Source of the DNA: Aquamicrobium sp.
Lineage (GTDB): Bacteria; Pseudomonadota; Alphaproteobacteria; Rhizobiales; Rhizobiaceae
Reading direction: 5' to 3'
Assembly (NCBI RefSeq): GCF_023954335.1
Contig: NZ_JAMLIE010000001.1
Coordinates: 682,001-746,000, forward strand
DNA: 64,000 nt
Shown: positions 8,442 through 17,537 of the stretch, piece after piece
How the letters are laid out: the number at the start of each line of letters is the position of its first letter
How positions within the stretch are numbered: the first letter of the stretch is position 1
The notes under the pieces: generated by a model
Told to the model about the DNA's origin: nothing
Databases searched by the model: none
Seen by the model: the letters and a program-made list of their open reading frames with translations, nothing else
Program-made: the position numbers and the translations under genes

Positions 8442-9323
8442 TCAGAGCCGCTCGATTTCTTTGGTGCCGAACAGGCCGTAGGGCCGGATCATCAGCATGA
8501 GGATCAGGATGCCGAAGGTGGAGACGAGCTTGTACTCGCCGCCGAGATAGGTGCCGGCCCACGCCTCGACGAGGCCGATGGCGAGGCCGGCGACCAGCGC
8601 GCCGGCGACCGAATCGAGCCCGCCGACGATGACCACGACCAGCGCCGACAGGCCGAACGCCCCCATGGTCGGCGCGATGCCGCCGATGGAGCCGAGCAGC
8701 ACGCCCGCGCCGGCGGCCGTGCCGCAGCCGATGGTCCAGGCGAGCGAGAACACACCCGGCACGTTGATGCCGCAGGAATAGGCCGCCGCCTGGTCGGTCG
8801 CGGTGGCGCGGAGCGCCACGCCGCCGCGCCAGAAGCGGAACAGCAGGAGGAACACGGCGATGACCAGCGCCGCGACGACGAAGCTGATGGCGATCTTGCG
8901 CGAGACATAGGCCTCGCCGATGAAGATCGGCGCGGTGCCCATGAAGTCAGGCAGGGTGCGCGGGTCCGTGCCCCAGACGAGCTCGACTATGCCGACGAGC
9001 ACCGAGCCGAGGCCGACCGTGACCATGAACACCGAGATCGGGCTTTCGCCGAGCATGCGGCGGATGATGCCGCGCTCGACCAGCGCGCCGATGGCCGCGC
9101 CGCCGGCGATTGCCAGCGGGATGGCGATCCATGGCGAGAGGCTCATGCTGGCGGCGAAGGCGAAGAAGAAATAGCCGCCCATCATCAGGATCTCGCCGAC
9201 GGCGAGGTTGATGACGCGCGTCGCCTTGTAGATCAGCACGAAGGCCAGCGCTGTCAGCGACAGGAGCGCGCCGGAGCCGAGCCCGGCGAGCGTCACCTCG
9301 ATGAAGAAGAGAAGGTCGCTCAT
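8442..9323 (-). CDS. Branched-chain amino acid-type ABC transporter permease, LivH family
   Basis: This 293-residue inner-membrane permease starts MSDLLFFIEVTLAGLGSG. The frame is open further upstream, but that part overlaps the livG-type gene; the chosen ATG overlaps the livG-type stop by 4 bp (ATGA), which is the usual coupling. LivH features include NLAVGEILMMGGYFFF, ATATDQAAAYSCGIN and VIVGGLDSVAGALVAGL. It is a subunit of the same importer as the neighbouring livG, livM, livK and livF-type genes. Confidence 0.92.
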   Translation of the reverse strand: MSDLLFFIEVTLAGLGSGALLSLTALAFVLIYKATRVINLAVGEILMMGGYFFFAFAASMSLSPWIAIPLAIAGGAAIGALVERGIIRRMLGESPISVFMVTVGLGSVLVGIVELVWGTDPRTLPDFMGTAPIFIGEAYVSRKIAISFVVAALVIAVFLLLFRFWRGGVALRATATDQAAAYSCGINVPGVFSLAWTIGCGTAAGAGVLLGSIGGIAPTMGAFGLSALVVVIVGGLDSVAGALVAGLAIGLVEAWAGTYLGGEYKLVSTFGILILMLMIRPYGLFGTKEIERL

Positions 9324-10174
9324 GCGCCCGCCCCTTCCATCCGGCCGGGCGCGTGCGCCTCGGCCGCCAGCCGCTTCATCAGCGCGGCCGGATCGCCGCT
9401 GCCGAGATAGGCGGCCACCACCTGCGGGTCGGCCTGCACCTCGCGCGGCAGGCCGCGCGCGATCACCTGGCCGAAATTCAGCACCACCACGTGGTCGGAA
9501 ATGTCCATCACCATGCCCATGTCGTGCTCGACCATCAGGATCGTCGTGCCCCATTCCTCCTTCACGTCGAGGATGAAGCGGGCCATGTCCTCGGTCTCCT
9601 CGCGGTTCATGCCGGCGACCGGCTCGTCGAGGAGAAGGATGCGCGGGCGCATGGCGAGCGCGCGGGCGAGCTCGACCCGCTTCTGAAGGCCGTAGGACAG
9701 CGCGCTGACCGGCATGTGGCGGATGTGGTTGATCTCGAGGAAGTCGATGATGTCGCGCTCGACCTCGGCGCGCAGCTCGACCTCCTCGCGCGCGGCCGGC
9801 CCGAAAAAGGCGAGCGCCTGGAGCGGGTTGGTCTTCATGTGGGCGTGGCGGCCGAGCTTGATGTTGTCGAGCACGGTCATGCCGCGGAACAGGGCGATGT
9901 TCTGGAAGGTGCGGGCGAAGCCCATTTTCGCGCGCTCGGGCGGATGGACGCGGGTGACGTCCTCGCCGTCGAACAGGACGCGGCCCTCCTGCGGCTTGTA
10001 GAAGCCGGAGATGCAGTTGAACATCGAGGTCTTGCCGGCCCCGTTCGGCCCGATCAGCGCCGTGATCGAGCCCGGCTCGACCGAGAAGGTCACGCCGTTG
10101 ATGGCCTTCAGGCCGCCGAAGGACAGCGACAGCCCCTCGACGTCGAGCCGCGCCGGCTTCATCGCGTCCGGCAT
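9320..10174 (-). CDS. Branched-chain amino acid-type ABC transporter ATP-binding protein, LivG family
   Basis: This 284-residue ABC ATPase has Walker A GPNGAGKTS (about 43-51), the signature region LSYGLQKRVELARAL, and Walker B ILLLDEPVAGMN. The signature reads LSYGLQK, as in LivG proteins, not the canonical LSGGQ. GGAGG lies about 7 bases before the ATG. It is the first transport gene after the GntR regulator, about 93 bp downstream, and probably part of the same transcript. Confidence 0.92.
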   Translation of the reverse strand: MPDAMKPARLDVEGLSLSFGGLKAINGVTFSVEPGSITALIGPNGAGKTSMFNCISGFYKPQEGRVLFDGEDVTRVHPPERAKMGFARTFQNIALFRGMTVLDNIKLGRHAHMKTNPLQALAFFGPAAREEVELRAEVERDIIDFLEINHIRHMPVSALSYGLQKRVELARALAMRPRILLLDEPVAGMNREETEDMARFILDVKEEWGTTILMVEHDMGMVMDISDHVVVLNFGQVIARGLPREVQADPQVVAAYLGSGDPAALMKRLAAEAHAPGRMEGAGA

Positions 10175-10267
10175 GGCCGCGCCTCCGCGCTTGTGATCGT
10201 ACCCGGCAAGTTCCTCATTCTCCTCCCCTCCGCCACGCCGGCCTTTCCTCCTTCGGCCGGCCGGCGT

Positions 10268-11044
10268 TCACCTGAACAGGCGCGCGATCATCTCCTGATC
10301 GAGGCTGCGCTCGACCGGCTCGTCGATGTGACGGCCGGTGCGCTCGAAACCCTTCTTCCAGTCGGTCACGTGCCGCGCCATCCACAGCTGCGCCCGTCCG
10401 AGGTCGCGCCGGTGGATGGAATCGATCAGCTCGCGATGGGCGTCGACCATGCGCCGCGCGCCCTGCGGCACCTTGCGGCAGATCATCTCCGAGGTCGGGA
10501 AGAACAGCAGCGCCGCCGGCTCGCGCGCCAGCTCCAGCACCCGGTTGTGCGAGGCGCGGGCGATCAGCGCGTGGAACCTCGTGTCGATTTCGGCCAGCCG
10601 CACCGGGTCGGCCACCGCCGCCTCGGCGAGGCTCTGGTTGTGCTCCAGCGCGTCGAGGTCGTCGTCGGTGGCGTTGGCGACGGCGCTCTCGATGGCGCCG
10701 AGCTCCAGCACCATCGCCGTCTCGAACAGCTCGCGGAAGGTGACCTCGCTGATGATCAGCGCCCGGCTCATCCGGCTCGACAGGTTGCGGTAGTGCGGGG
10801 TGCAGACGAACAGCTTGCGCGCGGCCTCGCGCCGCACCAGCCCGCTCTGCTCGAGGACGCGGATGCCCTCGCGCACGGTCGAGCGGTTGACGCCGAACTG
10901 GCGCACCAGCTCGGCCTCGGTGCCGATCTCGTCGCCGGGCTTCAGGCGGCCGGAGGTGATCTCGCGCTCGATGGCCTCGGCCACCATCTCGTAGGCCGAC
11001 GGAGCCTTGATCGGCTCGAAACGGTTGAGCGCGTTGTCGGACAT
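10268..11044 (-). CDS. GntR-family (FadR/FCD subfamily) transcriptional regulator
   Basis: This 258-residue protein has an N-terminal winged helix (SAYEMVAEAIEREITSGRLKPG, then FGVNRSTVREGIRVLEQSGLV at about residues 52-72) and a C-terminal all-helical FCD ligand domain with metal-binding candidates (DTRFHALIARASHNRV, DAHRELID). The start MSDNALNRFEP is preceded by GGGGAGGAGG. Regulators of this class usually bind an organic-acid or acyl-CoA effector and repress an adjacent catabolic operon. It heads the Liv/CoA-ligase operon and probably controls it and itself through the palindrome at 11080-11094. Confidence 0.92.
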   Translation of the reverse strand: MSDNALNRFEPIKAPSAYEMVAEAIEREITSGRLKPGDEIGTEAELVRQFGVNRSTVREGIRVLEQSGLVRREAARKLFVCTPHYRNLSSRMSRALIISEVTFRELFETAMVLELGAIESAVANATDDDLDALEHNQSLAEAAVADPVRLAEIDTRFHALIARASHNRVLELAREPAALLFFPTSEMICRKVPQGARRMVDAHRELIDSIHRRDLGRAQLWMARHVTDWKKGFERTGRHIDEPVERSLDQEMIARLFR

Positions 11045-11079
11045 CCTCCTCCCCGATTCTGTCCACCGGGCTTTTGCCC

Positions 11080-11094
11080 GTTTGTCCGACAAAC
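11080..11094. promoter_or_regulatory. Probable operator of the GntR/FCD regulator
   Basis: GTTTGTCCGACAAAC is a perfect 6-3-6 palindrome located 36 bp upstream of the regulator start. The core TTGT-N3-ACAA resembles operators known for several FCD-type GntR proteins. A second dyad, CGGGAT-AA-ATCCCG, follows at 11099-11112. Assignment to this regulator is by position and shape only. Confidence 0.6.
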
Positions 11095-11260
11095 GTACCG
11101 GGATAAATCCCGAAATCAAGCGGTGATTTTTCGTGCGTCGTTTAGATGCAATCGTAAGGCCGCCCGCGACGGCGATCCGCCGCGGCGGGACGCTGCCGGG
11201 CCATGGATTTTCAGGAGTGCGTATTCCCGGAGGGAACCATGCGCCGGGAGGGGGCCGCGC

Positions 11261-11707
11261 TCAGCCCGCCGCGTTCAGATGGTTGGCGAGCGCCTCGATG
11301 CCGAGGACGTAGCCATGCGCGCCGAAGCCGGCGATCATGCCGACGGCGACCTTGGAGATGTAGGACAGGTGCCGGAATTCCTCGCGCCGGTGGATGTTCG
11401 ACAGATGTACTTCCGCCACCGGCAACTCGACGCTGGCAATGGCGTCCATGAGCGCGATCGAGGTGTGGGTATAGGCCGCGGCGTTGAGCACGATGCCGGC
11501 ATGCAGCCCCTTGGCCTCGTGGATCCAGTCGACCAGCACCCCTTCGTGGTTCGACTGGCGGAAGTCGATGCCGATGCCGAGGCGGTCCCCCGTCTCGCGG
11601 CACAGGGCCTCGACGTCGGCCAGCGTGGTCGAGCCGTAGACCTCGGGCTGGCGGGTGCCGAGGAGGTTGAGGTTCGGTCCGTTGAGGACCAGAAGCGAGA
11701 TCGCCAT
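11261..11707 (-). CDS. aroQ: 3-dehydroquinate dehydratase, type II
   Basis: This 148-residue protein matches the small dodecameric type II dehydroquinase. It has NGPNLNLLGTRQPEVYG at the N-terminus with the catalytic Tyr, NAAAYTHTSIALMDA in the middle, and EVHLSNIHRREEFRHLSY with the catalytic His. It converts 3-dehydroquinate to 3-dehydroshikimate in the shikimate pathway. It lies 36 bp downstream of ybaB on the same strand and may be read with dnaX-ybaB. In many relatives recR occupies a position next to ybaB, whereas here recR is about 17 kb away. Confidence 0.95.
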   Translation of the reverse strand: MAISLLVLNGPNLNLLGTRQPEVYGSTTLADVEALCRETGDRLGIGIDFRQSNHEGVLVDWIHEAKGLHAGIVLNAAAYTHTSIALMDAIASVELPVAEVHLSNIHRREEFRHLSYISKVAVGMIAGFGAHGYVLGIEALANHLNAAG

Positions 11708-11743
11708 CGGTGCTTTCCTTCGGGCCGGGATCGAGAACGGCGG

Positions 11744-12067
11744 TCAGAACGGCAGCTTGAAGCCGGAGGGGATCGGCAGGCCGGCGGTCAGCTCGTGCGT
11801 CTTCTCCTGCATCGCCGCCTCGACCTTGGTCTTGGCGTCGTTGTGGGCGGCGAGGATCAGGTCTTCCAGCACCTCGACGTCGTCCTCCTTGAACAGCGAC
11901 GGGTCGATCTTCAGCGACCGCATCTCGAACTTGCCGGAAATGGTGACGCTGACGAGGCCGCCGCCGGACTGGCCGGACGCCTCCATGGCGGCGATCTCCT
12001 CCTGCAGCGCCTGGAACTTCGCCTGCATTTCCTTGGCCTTGCTCATCATGCCGAGAAGGTCTTTCAT
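11744..12067 (-). CDS. YbaB/EbfC family nucleoid-associated protein
   Basis: This 107-residue protein starts MKDLLGMMSKAKEMQAKFQALQ and contains a long N-terminal helix followed by GLVSVTISGKFEMRSLKIDPS, the beta hairpin characteristic of YbaB/EbfC. It binds DNA non-specifically as a dimer and is regularly encoded directly after dnaX, as here (21 bp gap). Length is normal for the family. Confidence 0.95.
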   Translation of the reverse strand: MKDLLGMMSKAKEMQAKFQALQEEIAAMEASGQSGGGLVSVTISGKFEMRSLKIDPSLFKEDDVEVLEDLILAAHNDAKTKVEAAMQEKTHELTAGLPIPSGFKLPF

Positions 12068-12088
12068 CGGGGTTCTCCCAGTGGGTGC

Positions 12089-13942
12089 CTAGAGTTCGTC
12101 GTCGTCGTCCTCGGCGGGGCCGGCGTCGGGCGCGGCTTCGTCGAGCACGGTATCGGCTTCTGCCTCATCGGGCGCGTCGGGGATGCGCACGTCGATGATC
12201 TTCGCGCCGGGAAAGCGCGACAGGATCGCGGCGACGGCCGGGTCGGCGCGGGCGTCGACCAGCGCGCTCTCGCGCCGCGCATCCTCCATCTCGCCGAGCG
12301 TCGCCCCGCCTTCCTCGCGCGACAGCGCCACGACCCAGCGCCGGCCGGTCCAGTTCTGGAGCCGGATCGAAAGGTCGTTGAGCAGCGTCTTCGGCGCGTC
12401 GGGGCCGAGGCTGACCTCGATACGGCCGTCCTCCAGCCGCACCGGGCGCACATGGCGCTTGAACAGCACCTTGAAGGCGATGTCGCGATGGGCATCGGCC
12501 AGCGCGGCGATGTCGGCGAGCGAGCGCAGCCTGACCCCGGCCCCGGCCTCCGGCTGGGCGGGCTCCGGCGCGGCGGGGGCCGGCTCGAGCGCCGGGCGGG
12601 CCTGCGCCCCCGGCTGCGAGGCGACGAGCCGCATCGTCTGGCCGCCGCCCGAAGGCTGTGCCGCCATGGTGTTCTGCGCCACGGCCTGCGTGCGCGCCCC
12701 GTCCGAAGGCCCGCCGCCACCATTGCCGCCATTTGGCCGCGGACCATCGGCGGGCCGGCTTGCCGAGCCGTTCTCCAACGCCTTCAGCGCCTCGTCGAGC
12801 GTCGGCAGGCTGGCGGCGTGGGCGATGCGGATCAGCACCATCTCGGCGGCGCTGACCGGCCGGCTGGCGTTCTGCACCTCGGAAATGCCCTTGAGAAGCA
12901 TCTGCCATGTCCGCGACAGGACGCGCACGGACAGCGTTTTGGCGAACTCCGTGCCGCGCGCGCGCTCGTCCTGCGACAGCGCCGCGTCATCGGCCGCGGA
13001 CGGCAGGAAGCGCAGCCGCGTGACGAGGTGGTTGAACTCGGCGAGCTCGGTCAGCACCGTCGCCGGGTCGGCTCCGGAATCGTACTGGGCCCGGAAATCG
13101 GTGAGCGCCGCGGCGACGTCGCCCTTCATCAGCGTCTCGAACAGGTCGACGGTGCGGGCGCGGTCGACGAGGCCGAGCATGTCGCGCACCGTGTCGGCTG
13201 TCACCTTCGCCGCCGAATGGGCGATGGCCTGGTCGAAGATCGACTGGGCGTCGCGCATCGAGCCCTCGGCCGCGCGCGCGATCATCGCCAGCGCCTCGTC
13301 CTCGGCCTCGACGCCCTCCATCTCGCCGATATGCGCCAGATGCGCCTTGATCAGCGCGGCGTCGATGCGGCGCAGGTCGAAGCGCTGGCAACGCGACAGG
13401 ATGGTGATCGGCACCTTGCGGATTTCGGTGGTGGCGAAGATGAACTTCACATGCGGCGGCGGCTCCTCCAGCGTCTTCAGCAGGCCGTTGAAGGCCTGGT
13501 TGGACAGCATGTGGACCTCGTCGATGATGTAGACCTTGTAGCGGGCCGAGACCGGCGCGTAGCGCACCTGCTCGATGATGTCGCGGATGTCGTCGATGCC
13601 GGTATGCGAGGCGGCGTCCATCTCGACCACGTCGACATGGCGCCCTTCCATGATCGCCTCGCAATGCAGCCCCGGCGCGGCGAGGTCGACCGAGGGCGCG
13701 TCCACCGTGTCGGTCTTGTAGTTCAGGGCGCGGGCGAGGATGCGCGCGGTCGTCGTCTTGCCCACCCCGCGCACGCCGGTCAGCATCCAGGCCTGGGCGA
13801 TGCGGCCCGTCGCGAAGGCGTTGGTGAGGGTGCGCACCATCGGCTCCTGGCCGATCAGCCCGGAAAAGTCGCGCGGACGGTATTTTCGGGCCAGCACGCG
13901 GTAGGCGCCGGCTTTCGTCGCGTCTTTCTGGTCGTCTGCCAT
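12089..13942 (-). CDS. dnaX: DNA polymerase III subunit gamma/tau
   Basis: This 617-residue clamp-loader ATPase has Walker A GVRGVGKTTTA (about 57-67), Walker B VYIIDEVHMLS, and a sensor motif around ILSRCQRFDLRRI. The zinc-module region retains a single cysteine (GLHCEAIMEGRHVDV), which I believe is usual in this group of alphaproteobacteria. After about residue 380 there is a low-complexity Pro/Gly/Ala-rich linker, then a tau-like C-terminal domain ending in an acidic DDDDEL tail. The SRP RNA gene lies just upstream on the same strand. Confidence 0.96.
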   Translation of the reverse strand: MADDQKDATKAGAYRVLARKYRPRDFSGLIGQEPMVRTLTNAFATGRIAQAWMLTGVRGVGKTTTARILARALNYKTDTVDAPSVDLAAPGLHCEAIMEGRHVDVVEMDAASHTGIDDIRDIIEQVRYAPVSARYKVYIIDEVHMLSNQAFNGLLKTLEEPPPHVKFIFATTEIRKVPITILSRCQRFDLRRIDAALIKAHLAHIGEMEGVEAEDEALAMIARAAEGSMRDAQSIFDQAIAHSAAKVTADTVRDMLGLVDRARTVDLFETLMKGDVAAALTDFRAQYDSGADPATVLTELAEFNHLVTRLRFLPSAADDAALSQDERARGTEFAKTLSVRVLSRTWQMLLKGISEVQNASRPVSAAEMVLIRIAHAASLPTLDEALKALENGSASRPADGPRPNGGNGGGGPSDGARTQAVAQNTMAAQPSGGGQTMRLVASQPGAQARPALEPAPAAPEPAQPEAGAGVRLRSLADIAALADAHRDIAFKVLFKRHVRPVRLEDGRIEVSLGPDAPKTLLNDLSIRLQNWTGRRWVVALSREEGGATLGEMEDARRESALVDARADPAVAAILSRFPGAKIIDVRIPDAPDEAEADTVLDEAAPDAGPAEDDDDEL

Positions 13943-14056
13943 GGGTGGGGACCCGAACTCCCTGCGGCGCCACGCCGATGAAACGAGTTTCGCCGCCCGG
14001 GGCCGGCCGCGTCAACCGCGCGGGCGCGGTTATCCGCGCTTGCGCGGAAGGAAAAG

Positions 14057-14157
14057 GTGGGAGGCTGGCACGATGACCCGTGCCGTGGCTCGTTAGGGCT
14101 GCTTCCTTCCGGACCTGACCCGGTTGGCGAGTGGCTCGTCCACCACCAACCTCCCGC
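14057..14157 (-). ncRNA. ffs: Signal recognition particle RNA (small bacterial 4.5S type)
   Basis: Read on the minus strand, the segment contains the universally conserved SRP domain IV sequence GGTCAGGTCCGGAAGGAAGC (at about 14101-14120), followed by AGCC. The 5' end (GGGAGGTTGG) and 3' end (CCAGCCTCCC) are complementary and close the rod-like hairpin at about 14155 and 14060. A CCTTTTCC run follows the 3' end and may serve in termination. The RNA scaffolds Ffh for cotranslational membrane targeting. Ends are estimated from base pairing, within a few bases. Confidence 0.93.
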
Positions 14158-14271
14158 GCTCCATATCGGCAATTCGGCGGCCGATTGCAAGAGCGCCGCG
14201 CTTCGCTGCACGATTCGCTTGCAGCCGGCCGCATGCGCATTTAGCTTTCCCTTGAGAGAGAGGGAGCGAGG

Positions 14272-14694
<423 letters not shown>

Positions 14695-14710
14695 GCCCCG
14701 GCCAGGACCC

Positions 14711-15652
14711 ATGACCTTTCCCTTTTTCGCTGCGCCCGAGCGCGAGGCGAGCAGCTTCGTCGGTTTCGCCGGCAACCGCATCGACCGCCAGGCCGAGAAC
14801 CGCACCGACGACGCGCTGGAGGCGGCGCTGGCCGATCCGCGCGTCAGGATCATGCAGTCACGCGGCGGGCGGATCTATCTCAAGCTGAACGGCGGCGGGT
14901 TCGACGCCTATTTCGGCCTCGGGGAGGCGCGGGCGATGGGCGCGAAGCTCGCGGATGCCGTGCTCCTCGGCCTGTCGGCGGCCGGCCCGGTCGTGGTCGC
15001 GCCGGGCGCGCTGGAGCCGGAGGCGCTGCCCGACGGCATCAAGGCCATCGATCATCGCTCGGTCTACGTGCAGGGGCTGGTCGGCGAGGAGACGCTGGGC
15101 GAGCTCGCGCAGGGCGCCGCGCTGCTTTCATGGCACCGCAACCACCGCTTCTGCGGCCGCTGCGGCGGCGCCACACAAGCCCGCATCGGCGGCTACAAGC
15201 GCGTCTGCGCCGCCTGCGGCGCCGAGCATTTCCCGCGCTCGGACCCGGTGGCGATCATGCTTGCGCTGCGCGGCGAAAAGTGCCTGCTCGGGCGCGGCGC
15301 GCATTTCGCGCCCGGCGTCTTTTCCGCGCTCGCCGGCTTCATCGAGCCGGGCGAGACCATCGAGGCGGCGGTGCGGCGCGAAGTGCTGGAGGAATCCTCG
15401 ATCCGCCTCGGCCGCGTCGTCTATCACGCCAGCCAGCCATGGCCGTTCCCCTATTCGCTGATGATCGGCTGCTTCGGCGAGGCGCTGAACGAGGACATCG
15501 CCTTCGACCGGAAGGAGCTGGAGGATTGCCGCTGGTTCCACCGCGACGAGGTGCGCGCGATGCTTGCCGGCACGCATGACGGCGGCCTGTCGATCCCAGC
15601 GAGCGGCGCGATCGCCAGCCACCTCATCCGCGCGTGGGTCGAGGCGGGATGA
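14711..15652 (+). CDS. nudC: NAD(+) diphosphatase / NADH pyrophosphatase
   Basis: This 313-residue protein has the NudC architecture: an N-terminal domain, a central zinc ribbon (FCGRCGG...CAACGAEHFPR, four Cys), and a Nudix box GFIEPGETIEAAVRREVLEE. These are followed by the NudC-type SQPWPFPYSLM motif. It hydrolyses NADH, and can also decap NAD-RNA, giving NMN(H) plus AMP. The overall order and length fit the family. It follows the HIT gene closely. Confidence 0.95.
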   Translation: MTFPFFAAPEREASSFVGFAGNRIDRQAENRTDDALEAALADPRVRIMQSRGGRIYLKLNGGGFDAYFGLGEARAMGAKLADAVLLGLSAAGPVVVAPGALEPEALPDGIKAIDHRSVYVQGLVGEETLGELAQGAALLSWHRNHRFCGRCGGATQARIGGYKRVCAACGAEHFPRSDPVAIMLALRGEKCLLGRGAHFAPGVFSALAGFIEPGETIEAAVRREVLEESSIRLGRVVYHASQPWPFPYSLMIGCFGEALNEDIAFDRKELEDCRWFHRDEVRAMLAGTHDGGLSIPASGAIASHLIRAWVEAG

Positions 15653-15685
15653 TGCAGATCAAGGCCCGCGCCTCGTGCGCCGGGC

Positions 15686-16267
15686 ATGAAGGCATCCATG
15701 CACGATCCGCTTGTCTTTTCCCTGACCGCCCTCGCCATTCTGGCGACGCCCGGTCCGACAAACACGCTCCTGGCGACATCGGCGGCGCTGGTCGGCGTGC
15801 GCCGGTCGCTGCCGCTGATCGTCGCCGAGCTCGCGGGTTATCTGGCGGCGATAACGGTCCTGCACCTGCTGCTCGCCGACGTCCTGGCGCATCATGGCTG
15901 GATCGCGACCGGCCTGCGTGTTCTGGTCGGGCTCTATCTCCTCTTCGCAGCCTGGGATCTGTGGACGCGGCGTGAGCCGTTCACTGCCGCCGCGCCGCGC
16001 GGCATCCGCTTCGAGCGCGTGTTCGTCACGACGCTGCTCAACCCCAAGGCCATCGTCTTCGCCTTCGGCGTCATTCCGCTGTCCGGCCCACATGCGCCGG
16101 CCTATCTCGCGGCCTTCGCGCTGTTCGTCGTCCTCGCCGCGTCGTCGTGGATCGTGGCCGGCAGCCTTGCCGGCGCCGCAGCCTCGCCTGCCGCCTCGCG
16201 CGCAATTCCGCGCGTCTCGGCGGTGGTGCTCGCCTGCTTCGCCGGGCTGATCGCCTTCGGCGGATAG
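15686..16267 (+). CDS. LysE/RhtB family exporter
   Basis: This 193-residue membrane protein has about five to six hydrophobic helices and the family-defining LAILATPGPTNTLLATSAALVG near the N-terminus (the PGPTN core is diagnostic). A second conserved region is NPKAIVFAFGVIPL. Such proteins export amino acids or their derivatives. Two ATGs are possible; the second (15698, MHDPLVFSL) has AAGG 5 bases upstream and may be the true start. Confidence 0.88.
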   Translation: MKASMHDPLVFSLTALAILATPGPTNTLLATSAALVGVRRSLPLIVAELAGYLAAITVLHLLLADVLAHHGWIATGLRVLVGLYLLFAAWDLWTRREPFTAAAPRGIRFERVFVTTLLNPKAIVFAFGVIPLSGPHAPAYLAAFALFVVLAASSWIVAGSLAGAAASPAASRAIPRVSAVVLACFAGLIAFGG

Positions 16268-16273
16268 AGAAGG

Positions 16274-16633
16274 CTAGTCGATGCCGAGTTCCTGCCGGAC
16301 CTTCTTCGTAAGGCCCCGCGCGACGAGGCCGTGCGAGCGCGCGATGTAGGCCCGGAGCTCGTCGTCCGTGAGGTCTGCCGCCTCGGACACCGACACCCAT
16401 TGCCGCTTGGCGAAGTAGGGCGCCTGGTCGACGCCGTCGATCGCGGTCAGGATCTCGAAGCTGTCCTCGCCGCATTTGAATACGATGCGGGCCTCGCCCT
16501 TTCCCAATGCGCCGAGCAGCGCGAAGACCTTGCCGCCGACCTTGGCCACGCGCGCGTCCCACTGGTCGGTGAGCGTGCCGCCGCGCAGGGAGGCGGCGAC
16601 GGCGTCGAAGCCGGCAGGGTCGTAGAGGTTCAT
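16274..16633 (-). CDS. MmcQ/YjbR family DNA-binding-fold protein
   Basis: This 119-residue protein matches the YjbR/CyaY-like fold. It has the KVGGKVFALLG strand pair, RIVFKCGEDSFEIL, and the terminal AYIARSHGLVARGLTKKVRQEL pattern. The function of the family is not established; a MmcQ member is linked to mitomycin resistance. It lies 4 bp after pheA on the same strand, so it is likely cotranscribed. Confidence 0.85.
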   Translation of the reverse strand: MNLYDPAGFDAVAASLRGGTLTDQWDARVAKVGGKVFALLGALGKGEARIVFKCGEDSFEILTAIDGVDQAPYFAKRQWVSVSEAADLTDDELRAYIARSHGLVARGLTKKVRQELGID

Positions 16634-16637
16634 CGGC

Positions 16638-17504
16638 TCAGTCTTCCGGCTGCTGAGTCTTGCGGAAGGGATGGGCCGGATAGACGCCGAGGATGCGCAC
16701 CTCGCGCGAGAAGAAGGCCAGCTCCTTCAGCGCCTGCGCCACGTTCTTGTCGTCCGGGTGGCCTTCGATGTCGGCGTAGAACTGGGTGGCGAAGAAGGTG
16801 CCGCCGAGCTGGTAGCTCTCCAGCTTCGTCATGTTGACGCCGTTGGTGGCGAAGCCGCCCATCGCCTTGTAGAGCGCCGCCGGGATGTTGTGGACCCGGA
16901 ACACGAAGGTCGTCATCATCAGCTCGTCGGCGCTCTGGCGCGGCGCCCAGCTCTTGTCCTTGGACAGGACCACGAAGCGGGTGACGTTGTTCTCCGCGTC
17001 CTCGACGTCCTCGGCAAGGATGTCGAGGCCGTAGAGCGAGGAGGCGAGGCGCGGCGCGAGCGCCGCCTTGGAGCGGTCGCCCTCTTCCGCGACGATGCGG
17101 GCCGCGCCCGCCGTGTCGCCGGCCACCACCGGCTTCCAGCGATGGCGGCGGATCACCTTGCGGCACTGGCCCAGCGCGTGGATGTGGCTGTGGACCGACT
17201 TGATCTCCTCCAGCTTCACCCCCGGCAGCACCATGAGCTGGAAATGGATCGGCAGGAAATATTCGGCGACGACGTGCAGCTTCGATTCCGGCAGAAGATA
17301 GTGGATGTCGGCGACGCGGCCGGCGAGCGTGTTCTCGATCGGGATCATGGCGAGGTCCGCCTTGCCGCTCTCGACCGCGTTGAACGCGTCCTCGAAGGTC
17401 GGGCAGGGCATCGGCTCCATGCCGGGGAACATGTCGCGGCAGGCGGTGTCCGAATTCGCGCCCGGCTCGCCCTGGAAGGAAATCCTGTTGGTCTTCGCGC
17501 CCAT
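16638..17504 (-). CDS. pheA: Prephenate dehydratase
   Basis: This 288-residue monofunctional enzyme makes phenylpyruvate from prephenate. The catalytic domain has ISFQGEPGANSD, IPIENTLAGRVADIHYLL, and the ENNVTRF motif whose Thr175-Arg176-Phe177 is catalytic. A C-terminal ACT domain follows (TTFVFRVHNIPAALYKAMGGF). Its phenylalanine-binding ESRP motif reads ESYQ here (from residue 229), which may weaken or change feedback control. It is followed by the YjbR gene and preceded by kdsB on the same strand. Confidence 0.95.
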   Translation of the reverse strand: MGAKTNRISFQGEPGANSDTACRDMFPGMEPMPCPTFEDAFNAVESGKADLAMIPIENTLAGRVADIHYLLPESKLHVVAEYFLPIHFQLMVLPGVKLEEIKSVHSHIHALGQCRKVIRRHRWKPVVAGDTAGAARIVAEEGDRSKAALAPRLASSLYGLDILAEDVEDAENNVTRFVVLSKDKSWAPRQSADELMMTTFVFRVHNIPAALYKAMGGFATNGVNMTKLESYQLGGTFFATQFYADIEGHPDDKNVAQALKELAFFSREVRILGVYPAHPFRKTQQPED

Positions 17505-17537
17505 CTGTCTTTTCGCCTATCCTTTTGTCTGCCCCGA

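Noticed and set aside
9353..13981. A 1542-codon open frame on the plus strand
   Set aside because: It lies antisense to livG, gntR, aroQ, ybaB and dnaX, and its translation is Arg/His/Ala/Gly-rich without motifs. It is an effect of high GC at third codon positions.
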